A DNA stretch of 64,000 nucleotides from positions 115,653,124-115,717,123 of the forward strand of contig OX638371.1 in the NCBI GenBank assembly GCA_951812925.1, given 5' to 3'. The translations under genes and the position numbers were made by a program. The stretch is from Calliopum simillimum. Lineage: Eukaryota > Arthropoda > Insecta > Diptera > Lauxaniidae. Below, piece by piece: positions 46,097-58,857 of this stretch (position 1 is the stretch's first letter; the number at the start of each line of letters is the position of its first letter). The notes beneath the pieces are model-generated. The model worked only from the letters and a program-made list of their open reading frames with translations, made no database searches and was not told where the DNA came from.

Positions 46097-48792
46097 TGAT
46101 TCCATACATTTAACTTTAAGGAACATCTAAAAATTTGATTTTAGACCCAAAATCGAACACAGCTCACTGTACTTTTACTAAGGCGGAATTTTGATTATAG
46201 TGGTGTTAACTTAATCAATGGAAAGATCTAAAAAAAAATTATCTCATTCCCTTTCTTCAGTAATTCACTGATCCTGGGATTGTTTTTGAAAATCTCGAAA
46301 ATACACGGACTCAACAATGTTTACTGCAGTAACTCCTAGTGGGATCATAGTCGCAAAAATAGTCGTCAGGAATCACTCATAAATTGGCAACCCCAATATA
46401 CATACAAACGTGAAACATATTTACATCAACACCTTATTTTTGTACTATGTAAAACAACAACAACAACAATATTTAGTTAAACTAAATATGTAAAAATACA
46501 AAATAAGACAACAACACTTTAGCAGCAATGTGTCGATCTCACTTGCGCGCTTGGTGAATTTTCTGTTATTTTTTTTTTTTTTTTTCATTCATTCACAATG
46601 AAAAAATAACAACAAATTAAATGAAATATTTTTATATATAAATATATATGTATATGCATGCATGTATGCATGTGCGCGTGCATTAGTGGGCAGCTAAGTA
46701 AAACAAAAAAAAATAAATATCTGAAAAATTGCAAAAACATACATACAAACATATTTAGTTATGTACATACAAACATCCATTTGCATTGGGGATATACCTG
46801 CACACAAACGCTTGGACGATGCGAGCTGTACACACACACACACACGCATCGCCGTATGCAAACTCATATTTTGGCGCTGCGGGTAGGGGCTGGACTACAA
46901 TTCGTTGGCAGCAAGAGCATACGCGGGGAGAGTCATTGGCAGTTTGGAGAGCGTAAGAGTGAAAACTTAAGCAAGAGCGTAGAAGTATAACAGCCAAGTG
47001 CAATCAACAAAAGAATATGGACCCCTCACCCCTAATGACCATTATGAGACGAAAAAAATTTAGTTGGTTATCCAAAAAATACTTACGTTGAAAAAGAACG
47101 CTGAATTTTTTTTTCGATAGATGTCAGTGTGAAGGCAAGAGGCGCTCTTCAAAGCCAATAATTTGCTCAGCTGCTTTGCTTCAAAATTTACTCCAAGTGC
47201 ACGGCGAATTCAATGTACCACAGACTTTACGAGAGCAATCCATCGCAACGTGCTGCTTGATGTGTTACTCTCAAGATACTTTGATATTCAACATTACTTA
47301 AAAATGCAGCGAATGTATCTGTATCTGTTTGTATTGTTTCGTTCTCAAAACGTTCGCTGTTATTAAGATTTGTTTACTTCTTGCCTACAAATCGCCGTAC
47401 TTATGCGTGAACTCGTAGTTATTCTGTTGGGAGAAAAAAAAAAAAAGAATTGAGCGCATCTAATAAGTTTGGGAGAGAGCATGTTAATTTCTTCGCAAGT
47501 TTTTGTTTCTCAGAGAATGAACGCTACGCTCAGAGGAAACGACAGGAAAGAGGGCACGAAAATATATTATCGAGACTTAGCACAAAAATATAGTTTTGAT
47601 GGAGATACCGTACTGGGTATGTATAGTTCTTTTGAAAACATAAAGATAGACAACTGTTTGTAAAGGAAATCTCGAAAACTGAAGGGAAATTTTAGGGAAC
47701 TGCTATGCAAAGAAAAGCATAATTATAGATGACATCCAAATCATTTCTAAAATTGGTTCTTAATGCCCTATTATAAGAGACTTGATGTATAAATTTGTGA
47801 TTTTGTGGTTTCAACGTGGTTCCCCTACTTGAAACTTTGAGCAAGTAGTATATTATCATCCATTAAATGAAAATCATTAAAGCCCAGAGCTTGTGATTTT
47901 AACGGTTTTTTAAATAGTTTTCGAGATATCAGAGTTTAAAAATTAGTTACATGAAAATTTAATCCATGACCCTTTCCTTTTAAAAATATTTCAAATTTTT
48001 TAAAATATATCCCATGGAGTAATCGAATTACTTCCTTCGGAAAATTTTAATGATTAATTTTCTGACATTCGGGTTGCGGATGAGAATTTTTGTTTTTTAA
48101 ATAAAAGCTAACACTTTAGGGGCCGCGTATTTCTTGAAAATTAGTTAATATTATTATAATTACTATGACATTGAAAGTGGTCTGAAGCTAGTGTTATGCC
48201 TTTGAACTTTATAGCATATCAACAATCAAGGTTTAGCAAAAATGGCGTATTTACTTACACAGCTGGAAAGCTCAAAGTGGCGCTAGTTTGGATTTCTGAG
48301 ACATAAATATTGAAATATCACACTTTAAGATCGGACTATAAACGCCGAAGATATGAAGAAATATTTTGATGCGCGACACCAAGTTCGGTTAGAAAAAAAA
48401 AATTTTTTCGAAATTACCTCGCAAAAATTCTTCGGATTCGATGGCATATGGTGGACTTTTTTTCTATTAAGGCTTACAGACCTACGTTCGTCATAAAGTG
48501 GTCAAAATAATTTTTAAAATAGTTCTAATGGCGTAATCGCAATACTTCCTTTGCAAAAGGCTAATGATTCGTTGCAAGCTTTAATTTTCTGACATAAGAG
48601 AGGTACATTAGAGTGGTGCAAACGAGAACTGGTGGGTAAGTACTTGAAAGGGGTGCTAAATGTCAATGATCTTCGTAGCGGCTTAGCTGTGCGAGCTTTT
48701 TTCCATTTAGGGGTGTGGCACCGTGCATTTTAAGAAAAAGATAAATTTTTTGCACTGCTCCTCTTTACAAACTTTCCAACAGGTAAAAAAAA
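46097..48792. other. intergenic DNA, no gene supported
   Basis: It contains a CA microsatellite near 46830 and a diverged direct repeat (ATGGAGTAATCGAATTACTT at 48012; ATGGCGTAATCGCAATACTT at 48528). Confidence 0.5.
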
Positions 48793-49467
48793 AACTAGTA
48801 AGGGTGTAAATTTTGGCCTGGCCAAAAAATAAATACCCTACACTGCAGTATTTTGAAAAGTTTGCTTATATGGGAGGTGCCACGCCCTCTTGTCCGAGTA
48901 CACCCAGTTTTTGTTCAGAGCTTGCATTTATAGTTTTTAGTGTCAGAGTGAAATTTAGTTGGATTATCTCAAAAAACTCTTTCAGTATAGCATTTTGAAT
49001 CTTTTGCTTATATGGGAGGTGCCACGCCCTCTTGTCCGAATTTGCTCAAATTTTTATCAGAGCTTGCGCTTACAATTCGTAGTACTTATATGTATTGTGG
49101 TTGCATTGTCGTGAAAAATACTCCTAAAATTGCATTTTGAATATAATTTTTGTATGGGCGGTAGGCGTGTCCGTTGACCGATTTTGCTCATTTTCAATCC
49201 CCCGAGCTAACTTTGACGACGGAGGCAGCGTACCAAATTTCATTGAATTATCTTGCTCAGTTTTCCCAAAAAGTGTATTTCAACACACAGCCAGCCAGCC
49301 ACCCAGCCAGCCAGCCAGCCAGCCAGCCAGACAGACGGACATGGCTATATCGACTCAGGAGGTGACGCTGATTTAGAATATATATACTTTTCTATACCTG
49401 CCACGCCTCCTTCTCTGCGTTACAAACGGAAGGACAAAGTGAATATACCCTGGGTGTAGGGTATAAA
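48793..49467 (+). mobile_element. INE-1/DINE-1-like repeat, copy B
   Basis: It is nearly identical to copy A from AACTAGTAAGGG to the terminal hairpin, in the same orientation 43 kb away. It has two rather than three internal GGTGCCACGCCC units, and a longer CCAG microsatellite at about 49290-49328. The high identity indicates recent activity or recent conversion. Confidence 0.7.
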
Positions 49468-50299
49468 CAAGCGAATATTTTGAGATTAAGGTATAGTAAC
49501 AGGGACTGAACCGATTTCTTAAAATGATATCTCCAAAAAATAGAGACATTAAAAAATTATTATCACGTGTCATATGAGTATCTTTTAGTTTATATAGAAA
49601 GTTTCTTAGCAGCATTTTTCTACATTTTCTTCGATTGTGAATATTCTTCTTTTCTTTTTAGCCCAGCAACAGAGCCTTTCGCTTTTGAAATTCTTGAGTC
49701 AACTTTCTTGTCCTTCCTTGCCTCTCTATCCTCGGAAATGACGAAATGTGATATCATGTCTGGATGGTTCCGCTTCATAATTTTAGCTATGGACTCATTC
49801 TTACTTAAGGTGAGGCGTTCTGAGTTTTCAGTATAAAATTTGGAAGTTTATTTTGCATGCCGTAATGTCAGGCCTTCTAGTTTTTCGTCAAAACTCCTTT
49901 GTGTAACATATGGACTTCATGAGTTTTCTAATATTGTTTAGTGTGTAGGTTTCTAGTGTCCTAACTTTTTCACTAACGGCCAAGAGACATTACTGTAATA
50001 GACTTGATATGAACAGATACTTAGAAATAAATCCATTTAGTTAAATCATTTATGTTCTTGGACTTGCACTGCACTTTTTTCTGTGGACAAACAAATTTAC
50101 ATACATCGTTAGAACTGCCCGACCAATTTAATCAACATATTAATATCCAGTTATGTATAAACCAAAGTAATTTGGTACTCTAAATATTATTGTTTTCTTC
50201 CAATCTGCAACTTTTGAAAGAAAGAATATCTTCGATGATATTGGTTTTCGTATAGCACCACAGTAAGAATTTTCCAAATATCTACTTTTTTCTGGCAGT

Positions 50300-52545
50300 G
50301 TTAACTCCCCATTTTACCACCACTATTTATGCCGGGTAAGCAGATTTCAAAGAAAGTTCTAACCGGAATGATGAAAATGTATTTTTCACGCCGAATAGAA
50401 CTTGAAAGGAAAACCGCGATTTTAGCGTTTTTAGTAGACGCCGCGCCGATGTCTCTGTCTCTTCTTTGCTCAAACTCTCACAAATACCAGCAGCGGCCAA
50501 CAACGGGCGAGCGCAATGCGATTCGGCGTGCAAAGACATCCGCCGGTCGGTCGTTTGAGTGCACCGATGACGACAATGACAATGTTAAGTTGGCAATAAA
50601 AAGGGTGGTTCGTGCGTTCTTCTGCTGTTTTTCTCTGAATGCGAACAATTCAACGCGCGCTGCACGAGTCATCAAAGGATCAAACATGTGCATATGTGAA
50701 ATTCCGCTATAAGGAAAATCTCAGCCACCCACTTGTGTCTGAATCTCTTACGCTCTTGCTGCTGGTTGTCGCTCGGGAAGAGCGTTTTGGCAACGCTTAC
50801 TACTCAATTGCATTAGTTACTTCTCACCATCGCAGACGACGACGACGATGGCGATAACAACGACTTGATGGCGTCTGTGCTATGTCTTCTCCTCGAGAAT
50901 TGCTCCCAAAATGTGTGTTGTGGCCCACAATGTGTAGGCAGCCGCGTGTGTGAGTGAATTTGTTTATCTGGATGCGGCGAATACAAAACAACACACAGAG
51001 TCTACGGACAGACGGACGCATGGATGGGTATCCAACTGCTTGGTCGTCGTTGCCGCACATGTGTTTTTTCTCCGTTTCTGTTGCTGTATTTCGCATTCGC
51101 AAACTTGCGCTGCTTTTTGTGTGAATTCTTTCATTTGTTGTTGTTTTATGTGCATTTCTCGCTCGCTATTTGGGAACTTTGCGCTTGCAGTCCGTAGGTT
51201 CAACTTTGGAAAAAAGAGCCGGATAACAAAACACAACATAACGGCGGCAACGCAAGGCAATTGAGCTTCTTTTGCTCCTCGACAAAGACGACGACGGCGG
51301 ACGAGGCGAATGTTTGTTGTGTTGGTCCTAAGTAGTAGAGGTGGTGGTGCTGCATTTACTCTGTGCTCCTTGTTGCTTGCAGTAACGCCGTCGTCGTCGT
51401 AGTCTCTGACTTCCACGCCATCTTCTTCTACATTGTAGTCATCGTCGTCGTCGTCATCGTTGTCGTCTACTCCAAGCAATTCAAAATAGTCGGCCAGGCA
51501 GTCAGCACAATTGCAGTGCAAATCCGTACATATTGGCGTCTTTTACGTCTCCATCGCCGTCGTCGTCGTCGTGTCATCATCCGTCTACGACGTGCAAATT
51601 TCGTGCCGTGCTTTCTGTGTTCTGTGTTGCTCTGTGTGTGCCGTGCCGTGTTTTGTTGTGCCTCCTCAGTTTTCCAGTTTTTAGTTCACAATTTCAGTTC
51701 AGCTTTTCCGTATCAAAATGTGCGAAATGATTTCTGTTTTCAGTCTAATTCAGACGGTCGTGCTGAGAAGACTTTTGTAAAAAGCGAGAAAAGCGAGACG
51801 GCGGGCACATTAACGACCAAAACGACCACTCAACTACGACTACTACGATACTCTGACACAACCAACAGTGACTACACTGCTCTGCAATGAGACAACGACA
51901 ACAACAACAACAACAAGTACTTGATTTGGCATTAGTTTGACTGACACATACGTTTGCACGACTGGAGCATTAAACCGCTGATATTGTTTTGGTATTGGCA
52001 TCGATCCCGTAACTGTTTTGTGTGTTTGGATATTTCGTGGAGCGTTATTTTTTTTTTGCATTTGCGAGGGGCGGGTACACACCCATAAGACTCGACTCTT
52101 TCCATCCATCAATAACAACAATAAAAATTCGCGTGGGGGCACCAGCTACAACACAAAAAGTTAAATAATTTAAGAGCGCGCGAAAACAACAACAACAAAA
52201 TCAAAACGGTATCGAAAAATTATTCGCCGAGCGAATTTAACTTTCGCATTTGACTAATTTCTTTTTTCTCGTACATCGCGACACACTGAATAGATTTGAC
52301 TTGTTATCATAAGTATCATTGTATTAACTTAAGGTTTCGTGTGTGTCCGTGTGTTCGTGTATATATGTGTCTGAGTGTTAGTATTTAGGCGCGAACTCTC
52401 CTGTAACGAAATCATATGTAAAAATAAGAGAGTCGGTCGAATCAAGATTCCGTTTCAATGTCTACGCGAAAAGTTTGCATCCTCCAATAACAGCTCAATA
52501 TACCGGTTTCCACAATCCATCAGTTCGCCGCAGCTCCAAGTAATA
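50300..52545 (+). promoter_or_regulatory. probable promoter and 5' UTR region of the bab gene
   Basis: This stretch is clearly less AT-rich than the surrounding DNA and free of recognisable transposons. It is full of CGA/CGT, CAG and CAA short repeats typical of fly developmental-gene leaders. The many small ORFs on both strands have no family resemblance and look like chance. Initiator-like TCAGTT occurs at about 51666 and 51695, but I cannot place a start site. A 5' UTR intron is possible. Confidence 0.5.
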
Positions 52546-54414
52546 ATGTCGTCCAAATCACCTCCACAACAGCAACAACAACAACAACAAGAGCAATCTG
52601 GTGGCTCACAATCTACGTCGCCGTTTCGCGCTTTAATTGAAAGTCCCTCACTACTCACCACCACCACCACCATTACCAAACAACAACGTTCACCACGCAC
52701 ACCAACTTATTCCAGTCTAGCGCCTTCACCACAGCCTCCACCACGTCCTTCATCAGTTTTGCCAAGTATCTTAGCCGCACTTTCACCTCCAACGCCTACA
52801 TCTACAACTCCGGGTATTATCATCAAACACGATCGTAGTGATTCTCCGGGAAATTCCAACACCTCAACATCACCCGCACTGCAACGAAGTGAAGCGGATG
52901 CACCTGTTACACCGTGTCCACCAAACTCACCACCTTCTCCCGCACATTCAGGATCAGCAGCATCCGCCACGGCACCGCAGCAGTTTTGCCTGCGCTGGAA
53001 CAACTACCAAAGCAATCTAACAAGCGTATTTGATCAGCTGCTACAGAACGAGTCCTTCGTTGATGTCACTCTCGCTTGCGATGGCCGCTCTATAAAGGCA
53101 CATAAAATGGTGCTTTCAGCGTGTTCACCCTACTTTCAGATGCTCTTCAACGACACACCCTGCCAACATCCGATTGTCATAATGCGTGACGTTAGTTGGG
53201 CTGATCTCAAAGCGATCGTGGAATTCATGTACAAAGGTGAGATCAATGTCAGTCAAGAGCAGATAGGTCCACTGTTGAGAATAGCGGAAATGCTCAAGGT
53301 ACGTGGATTGGCGGATGTCAATAATGTTGGTGCAGCTGGCAGCTTAGATGTGGACACAGAGTGTGCACCAAGCGGTGAACGTACTGATAAACTAGAAACT
53401 AAATTGACAGCTACATCACCAAAGCAGCGTCGTCAAAGTCTCTCCTCACCAGAGGAACAAAAAGCCGACAGTGATCAACTCGACCGTGAGAGCTTTCTAG
53501 CGAGTTTTATTGAACCAGAAAAGAAACTGCGCTGGGGTGACTTTGGCGCGACTGGCACAAGTGGAAACAACATTGGTACAGGGTCAAACAACAATCTGGA
53601 ACTGCGACTTACACCACCGCTGCTACATCAACAGCATCCATTTCATCATGCCGCGGTGGCGAGAAATATACGCAAGCGTCGTTGGCCTTCCTCAGATACC
53701 ATCTTCAATCCGCCCGCCAGCCCATTAAGTGGTTTAATTGCTGCTGAACGCGCTGAACGTGAACGTGAGCGAGAGCGTGAAAGGGAACGTGATCGTGAAC
53801 GAATACACGATCGTCCACTGCTGACACCACCGATACATACTTCTAGTGGTGGTGCTGGTGGTGGTGCCTCTACAAGTCTCAGCGCTCGCCTCACACCCTC
53901 TTCAGTGATCGATGCTGACGCGCCCATTTCGATACCTTCACCATCGCCAACTCCATTGCCCAGTACAAGAGCTTCTACAGGTGCTCTAACACCAAGTCCT
54001 CATCAACAGCAGACGAGTCTTCATCATTCACACCACCATCATCAGCAGCATTCGCATTCACATCACTCATCATCGGCAAGTTCAACAGCTTCCAATACAC
54101 CACATCATCACCCGTCCAGTGTGATCAGTAATCCACTAACACCCTCACCGGCAAGTGGTGTCCCATCCACTACACACGGTGAGGGTCGTTTTCCGCTTGG
54201 ACACGCACAAGCCGCCGCAATGGCTGCTGCTGCGGCAGCTGCACAAATGGATTCCATGGGTCTGACTGGCATGGGTATGAGTCATCATCATCCGCCGCCA
54301 ATACCGCCGATTCCATCGCCAGCATCCACACAAACGCATCATCACAGCTCATCGATTGTAGATGATTTGGAGATCAAACCGGGTATTGCTGAGATGATAC
54401 GTGAAGAAGAGAGG
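52546..54414 (+). CDS. bab1: bric-à-brac family BTB transcription factor, first coding exon (bab1-like; bab2 not excluded)
   Basis: First coding exon, 623 codons, of a nuclear BTB regulator; in Drosophila bab genes pattern abdominal pigmentation, legs and ovary. The first in-frame ATG is at 52546 (starts MSSKSPPQQ, A at -3); the upstream open frame has no ATG and follows a TGA at 52372. Residues about 6-15 are Gln-rich and the next 125 are Ser/Pro/Thr-rich. A full BTB domain spans about 146-260, opening QFCLRWNNYQSN and ending LLRIAEMLKVRGLADV, the diagnostic TTK/bab group form. Further bab-type blocks are RNIRKRRWPSSDTIFNPP (373-390), an Arg/Glu repeat near 399-418, a His-rich stretch, an Ala run, and DDLEIKPGIAEMIREEER (606-623). 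The exon ends in phase 0 at AGG|GTAAGT. The pipsqueak-type DNA-binding domain is absent, so it lies in exons beyond the window. The PGIAEMIREEER form makes me lean to bab1, from memory; family assignment is near certain, paralogue is not. Confidence 0.93.
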
Positions 54415-54420
54415 GTAAGT
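54415..54420 (+). other. splice donor of the bab exon
   Basis: The sequence AGG|GTAAGT is the full consensus donor and falls exactly where the conserved block IREEER ends. Reading through it adds about 48 residues with no bab-like character before a TAG at 54559, so the read-through tail is intronic. Confidence 0.9.
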
Positions 54421-54485
54421 TTTGTTGCTTTTCATTCACAAAAGTTTACAAAAGAAAAAAATACTTATTTCCTATACATGTGCAT

Positions 54486-55645
54486 TAGGGTGTTTCAAAC
54501 AAAAATGTTCATTCGCTATTTGAGATCACTCAAATTTAGTCGGTATAAGTTCTGGAAGTAGAAACAACCAGTCAGTTTATGCCTAGCGTAAAAAGATTTG
54601 GCTTCACCATCTCGGATTTCGGTGAAATTATATACATTGTTTCGTTTCGGGCCAAAACCTACATAAATCGAAAAATTTCTGATATTCTTTTGTGGATTTT
54701 GAGGGTATAGAAATAATGACAAATTCTTTTTCACAAAATTTTCCATAACTTCTATATCCAGTTTTATGTTTTGGAAAGGTATTGAATCACGCTGTAATCA
54801 CGATAATTTTATTTTTTATTTTTGTGATTGGCCAAAAGTACTATTTTAAGTACTTTTTTAGTACTAAAATACTGATTTACATTACAGGCACGTATCGTAT
54901 GACATTGTTGGTTTGAGCTTACTGTTCAATGAACTTTAGAGAAAGACTGAATTTCCTTACGTTTCGGTGATCATATCATCAGATGAATTTGCCGACATCT
55001 AGAAGAACAAGCATACTATATCCAATCTATTGCATAGATATGTTGAGAATCACACCAAAAAGTAAATAAAGCACTTGCAAATTTTCTTATCTGATGATAT
55101 GATTGTGGCAATCATTGAAACGTCACAAAAACCAGCGTTGCAGTATACAAAATTTTTTTGTTTTTTTTTTATGCACTTTGGATTCTTTTTGTAATTTTAA
55201 TGGTGTTTTTACTGAAACACATTGAAAAGTTAGCTCAATGTCATTTGATTTATGCTTGCTTGGTTGCTAATAATAAAAACCAAATTACTTTTCATATGAA
55301 TTTGGAGTAATGTTTTTTTGTTAACGTTTTAAGACCTGAAATCGTCCGATACAGCTTCGCAAAATTGTCCATAACTTGGATATTACTCAACCAATTTTCA
55401 TGTTCTGACCTATTTTGGGAAAGTAGTGAATAAAAAAGTAATATTTCAACTACTTTTTATATCTTTTAAAATATTTTTTAAGGGAACAAGACAAAATTAT
55501 AATTCATAATAAATTCAATACAAAAATGGTATCTTTAATGGTTTAGGAGTTATAATTATCTTAGCATTTGAAAATACACACCATTTTTTGTCTTGGTTCA
55601 TTCTGAAGATAGGTTAAATTTTGTATTTTTTATGATACACCCTAA
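54486..55645. mobile_element. candidate element with TAGGGTGTWTCA tips
   Basis: TTAGGGTGTTTCA at the left and the inverse of TGATACACCCTAAA at the right suggest inverted ends about 1.16 kb apart. An inner palindrome (GATCATATCATCAGATG, and its inverse at about 55089) lies between. It starts about 70 bp inside the bab intron. Confidence 0.35.
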
Positions 55646-56988
55646 ACAAAAAATAGCAATCACATTGTTCTTATCTGCGAAATCGTCGACACACATGGAG
55701 AGTTTCGTCTTCCGATTGTTTCTCTATCCAAGTACGTGAGTAACACAACGTTCATCAACACCGCCAGCTATTCATTCGGTCGTTTCGGTGTCTAATACTT
55801 GAGTTGGCCGGTTGGTCGCGGCTGATTGCTCCTATTTGTTGTTGTATTTCTTATTATTGTTGTTGTTCTTGCTTGTACTTCCACAATCATTGACTGTTGG
55901 TGATGGTGCTTCACACAAAACGATCGTAGAATTTATTGTGTTTGACTCTTTTGTTTTGATTCTTGTTTCGCGCACACGCCATGCCACTCAGTCCAACGCG
56001 CCATGACTCTCCAAAACTCAGCTGGCTGGCTGCGCTTTTGTGCATTTTGTATGTGCGATAGTGGGCTGTTGTTGTTGACGATTGCGATCATCATCAACAT
56101 CATCATCATCATCATCAGAGTCTCAGCGCACGCGTTATTTGCGGATTGTCATGGTGATGTGTGCGACCGACTGATCGCACATTGCAATCACTTGTCGTCT
56201 CTAGCGTTGCGAATAGAATTTTAAAGTAGAGACAACAACAATGACGACATCATATCTGTGCCCTGAGAGTGGTGGTGCTTTGCGCTTTCAGTTGATTGCG
56301 ATGATGACTACGTCAACGATGATGCGAATGATGATGATGTTGATGATGATGACATTCGTGTACAATGTGGTTACTCTGCTTGATTGACAGCACTCACGTG
56401 AGTCTGCTCTTTTTTTTGTGGATTTCTGTTTTCTTTGCTACGCGATCTTTGAAATTGTTGCTATTGTTGACGATAACTGACCACAGATCATGTTTTGTTG
56501 TCATATCACGTGAAGGTCAGACAAGGTCAGTTCGCGCGTGAACTGAATAACTTTATTAGGCGATGTAGTGGAATAATTTTGTGAGCGAGTTTTTCGATGA
56601 TTTTAGACCCCCTTCCTCCTTATAAGCAATACTTGAATGCTCCTATAAGACTTTTTATCATACCTGTACTAAATCTTTAAAGAAACACTTAATTATTTTA
56701 CAAGAAAGAACTTTTTTTTGGTATCAAAATTTTTAGAATAAGCAATTTTTTTTTAATTTTTGGCATAAGCTACGATATTTCGATGGGAAATTGAATTCGC
56801 TACAAAAAGTTATCCAACATAGTCAATAGTCTACAAGAATTCATAAACCCCGTTATGATCTATAAGAAAGAAAACTAAATTTACCGCTTAATTATACACT
56901 GAAATAATAACACAACTTTGGTTCATCGTTCATATTATATATCTATTTAAAAATTTCAAAGTTCCTTAGAAGGAATATTTCAATATTA

Positions 56989-57098
56989 GCATAGTAAAAA
57001 TCACCAAACAGCATTGTAAAAATTACCAAACAGCATTGTAAAAATTACCAAACAGTTTAGTAAAAATTATCAAACAGCATAGTAAAAATTATTAGACT
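56989..57098 (+). repeat. 22-bp minisatellite, five units
   Basis: The unit GCATTGTAAAAATTACCAAA plus CA repeats with small changes, inside the bab intron. Confidence 0.9.
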
Positions 57099-57448
57099 AT
57101 TTTTTTTTTGTTTTTCAAACAATTAATATTTCAAACAAAATTAAAGACAAAAAAAAAAAATTTCTTTTCTTTTCGTCCAAGAGATGGCCAATGATAAAAA
57201 ATAAAACAAAGATCCGCCGATATTTATAAGAAAGTTTATTATCTTTTTTATTTTATTTATTTGTATATTTTTGTGTTTGAATATCCCGCCTTCTGTGTTG
57301 CATTATTCGCCTAACGATCTGTCTTTTTCACTTGCCTGCCACATTGTCGATTTCATGCCGACTGTTGAGTGCATTAATCAAACAACGTCGTGTCTCTGTC
57401 TTACCTTGTGAAGAACATCATCAGTTCGGTTGATGTATTTGCCGCGCG

Positions 57449-57461
57449 GTAACAATGTTGC
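57449..57461 (+). promoter_or_regulatory. candidate Doublesex binding site in the bab intron
   Basis: GTAACAATGTTGC fits the Dsx/DMRT consensus RNNACWAWGTNNY at every position. It lies in a GC-richer island within the intron. In Drosophila, Dsx acts directly on a dimorphic enhancer in the bab locus. A 13-mer of this degeneracy can occur by chance, so this rests on context. Confidence 0.35.
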
Positions 57462-58014
57462 TTGAATTGACATTTGCTGAAAAGTTGTAATCCCTTCATT
57501 ATAAACAGTAAGAATAAAACAACAATTAAAATAAGATCGCATCAATTTGTGTTCGGCACTAAAATTTTAATCGCTGTTCAGGCCTGACGAGAGTTAGAGG
57601 TAAAAGGCGGCCACCCCCAGGCTCGAAGTTTCATTTATAAAATTTCAAGAAGCTTTTTGCAAGCTTGTGAAACTATATTTTATCTGAACTATAAAAAAAT
57701 ATCTTATTACACGCTTTAACCCAAAATTTGTCATAAGTCGAGTTTTACACGACTATATGCAGGTTAGCGTTTGCAGGAAAGTTTTGGCATACAAAATTTT
57801 AAGTTGATAAGTTTTCAAAGTCAAAAAGTACAGACTTTTGAACGGCTGTAAGGCTGCTGAACGATCCAAATAAACAAAATCCGTTAGATGTGTTTCCTAA
57901 TACAATAAATGCGATCGTTTGAGTGATCCCTCCCAGTTTTAAATTTCTCAAAAACTATACAAGATATATATTTTTTTTAAATCTCTGATATTTATGGACT
58001 ATGACGAATTATAT

Positions 58015-58270
58015 GAGCCGTTCAAAATGACAATGGTGCAACTCCAAAACGAGACAAAAGTAACATCATAATATTAATTGGCTGACATTTTGTTAGGGGT
58101 GCACAAAATTGATTTCTTGTTTCACGAACAATTTACTTAATGATATGAAATTGTTAAAATTAAGTTTAAAAAATGATATCGACCAAATTACCGATCATTA
58201 CAGTACATAATTTATATAACATTACTTTTGCCTCGTTTTGGAGTTGCACCATTGTCATTTTGAACGGCTC
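58015..58270. mobile_element. MITE, 256 bp, about 50-bp inverted ends
   Basis: GAGCCGTTCAAAATGACAAT then GGTGCAACTCCAAAACGAG begins the left end, and the inverse, nearly perfect, closes the right. ATAT flanks both ends. No ORF. Confidence 0.85.
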
Positions 58271-58857
58271 ATATGTATATCTAATTAATCATAATAATTA
58301 TGTCATGTTTATATAAACAAGAAATGAAGACATACTTATAATGTTTTTTGCATTTTTAACCTAAACATACGTTTTTTTATAATAATCAATGTTCCAAACT
58401 TTGAGCCAAACAATTTTGAAAAATAATTTAGCATTATAATTTTTCCTTATCAATCGGAAGCGATACTGCAAAATAAAATTTTTTTGTTAAAGCATAGTAT
58501 TATTCGAGTTTTGAACTTCAAAAGTTGTAAGTTTTAATATACTTTTTCCATCTTTGGAGCTCGTTGCATATCAGTTGCTTTTAATGGAATTTACTTGTTA
58601 AAAAAAAATTTTTGAGTCAAGATTTCCGAACCCTTTTTTGTCGATAATGTAACCTTAAAAGTAGACCCACAGTTTGGACGAAAGTTACATATACGTAGTT
58701 ATTATATTCCTCCCTCTTCAAAGACCACCGCGTAATTGTCGTTCATTAATATAAATTTTTCATTCCTACTATAAATAAATGCAGTTTTAGTTTCTAGGCA
58801 GTTTTTTTAAAGTTTTTTATATTTTTTGAAAATTTGTTAAGCTTTTTTTCACCATCG

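Noticed and set aside
51363..51890. 175- and 185-codon ORFs on opposite strands at 50964-51890
   Set aside because: Both strands are open because of CGT/CGA and GTT repeats; residues are runs of V, D and R with no domain.
52375..52545. N-terminal extension of the bab ORF from GTG at 52375
   Set aside because: The frame begins with GTG right after an in-frame TGA and has no ATG before 52546; the extension does not look like the Ser/Pro/Gln-rich bab N-terminus.
54415..54561. Read-through C-terminus of the bab ORF
   Set aside because: It follows a consensus splice donor and loses all bab character; it is intronic.
56989..57098. Regular short repeats, considered as a CRISPR array
   Set aside because: There are no unique spacers; it is a 22-bp tandem minisatellite in a eukaryotic intron.
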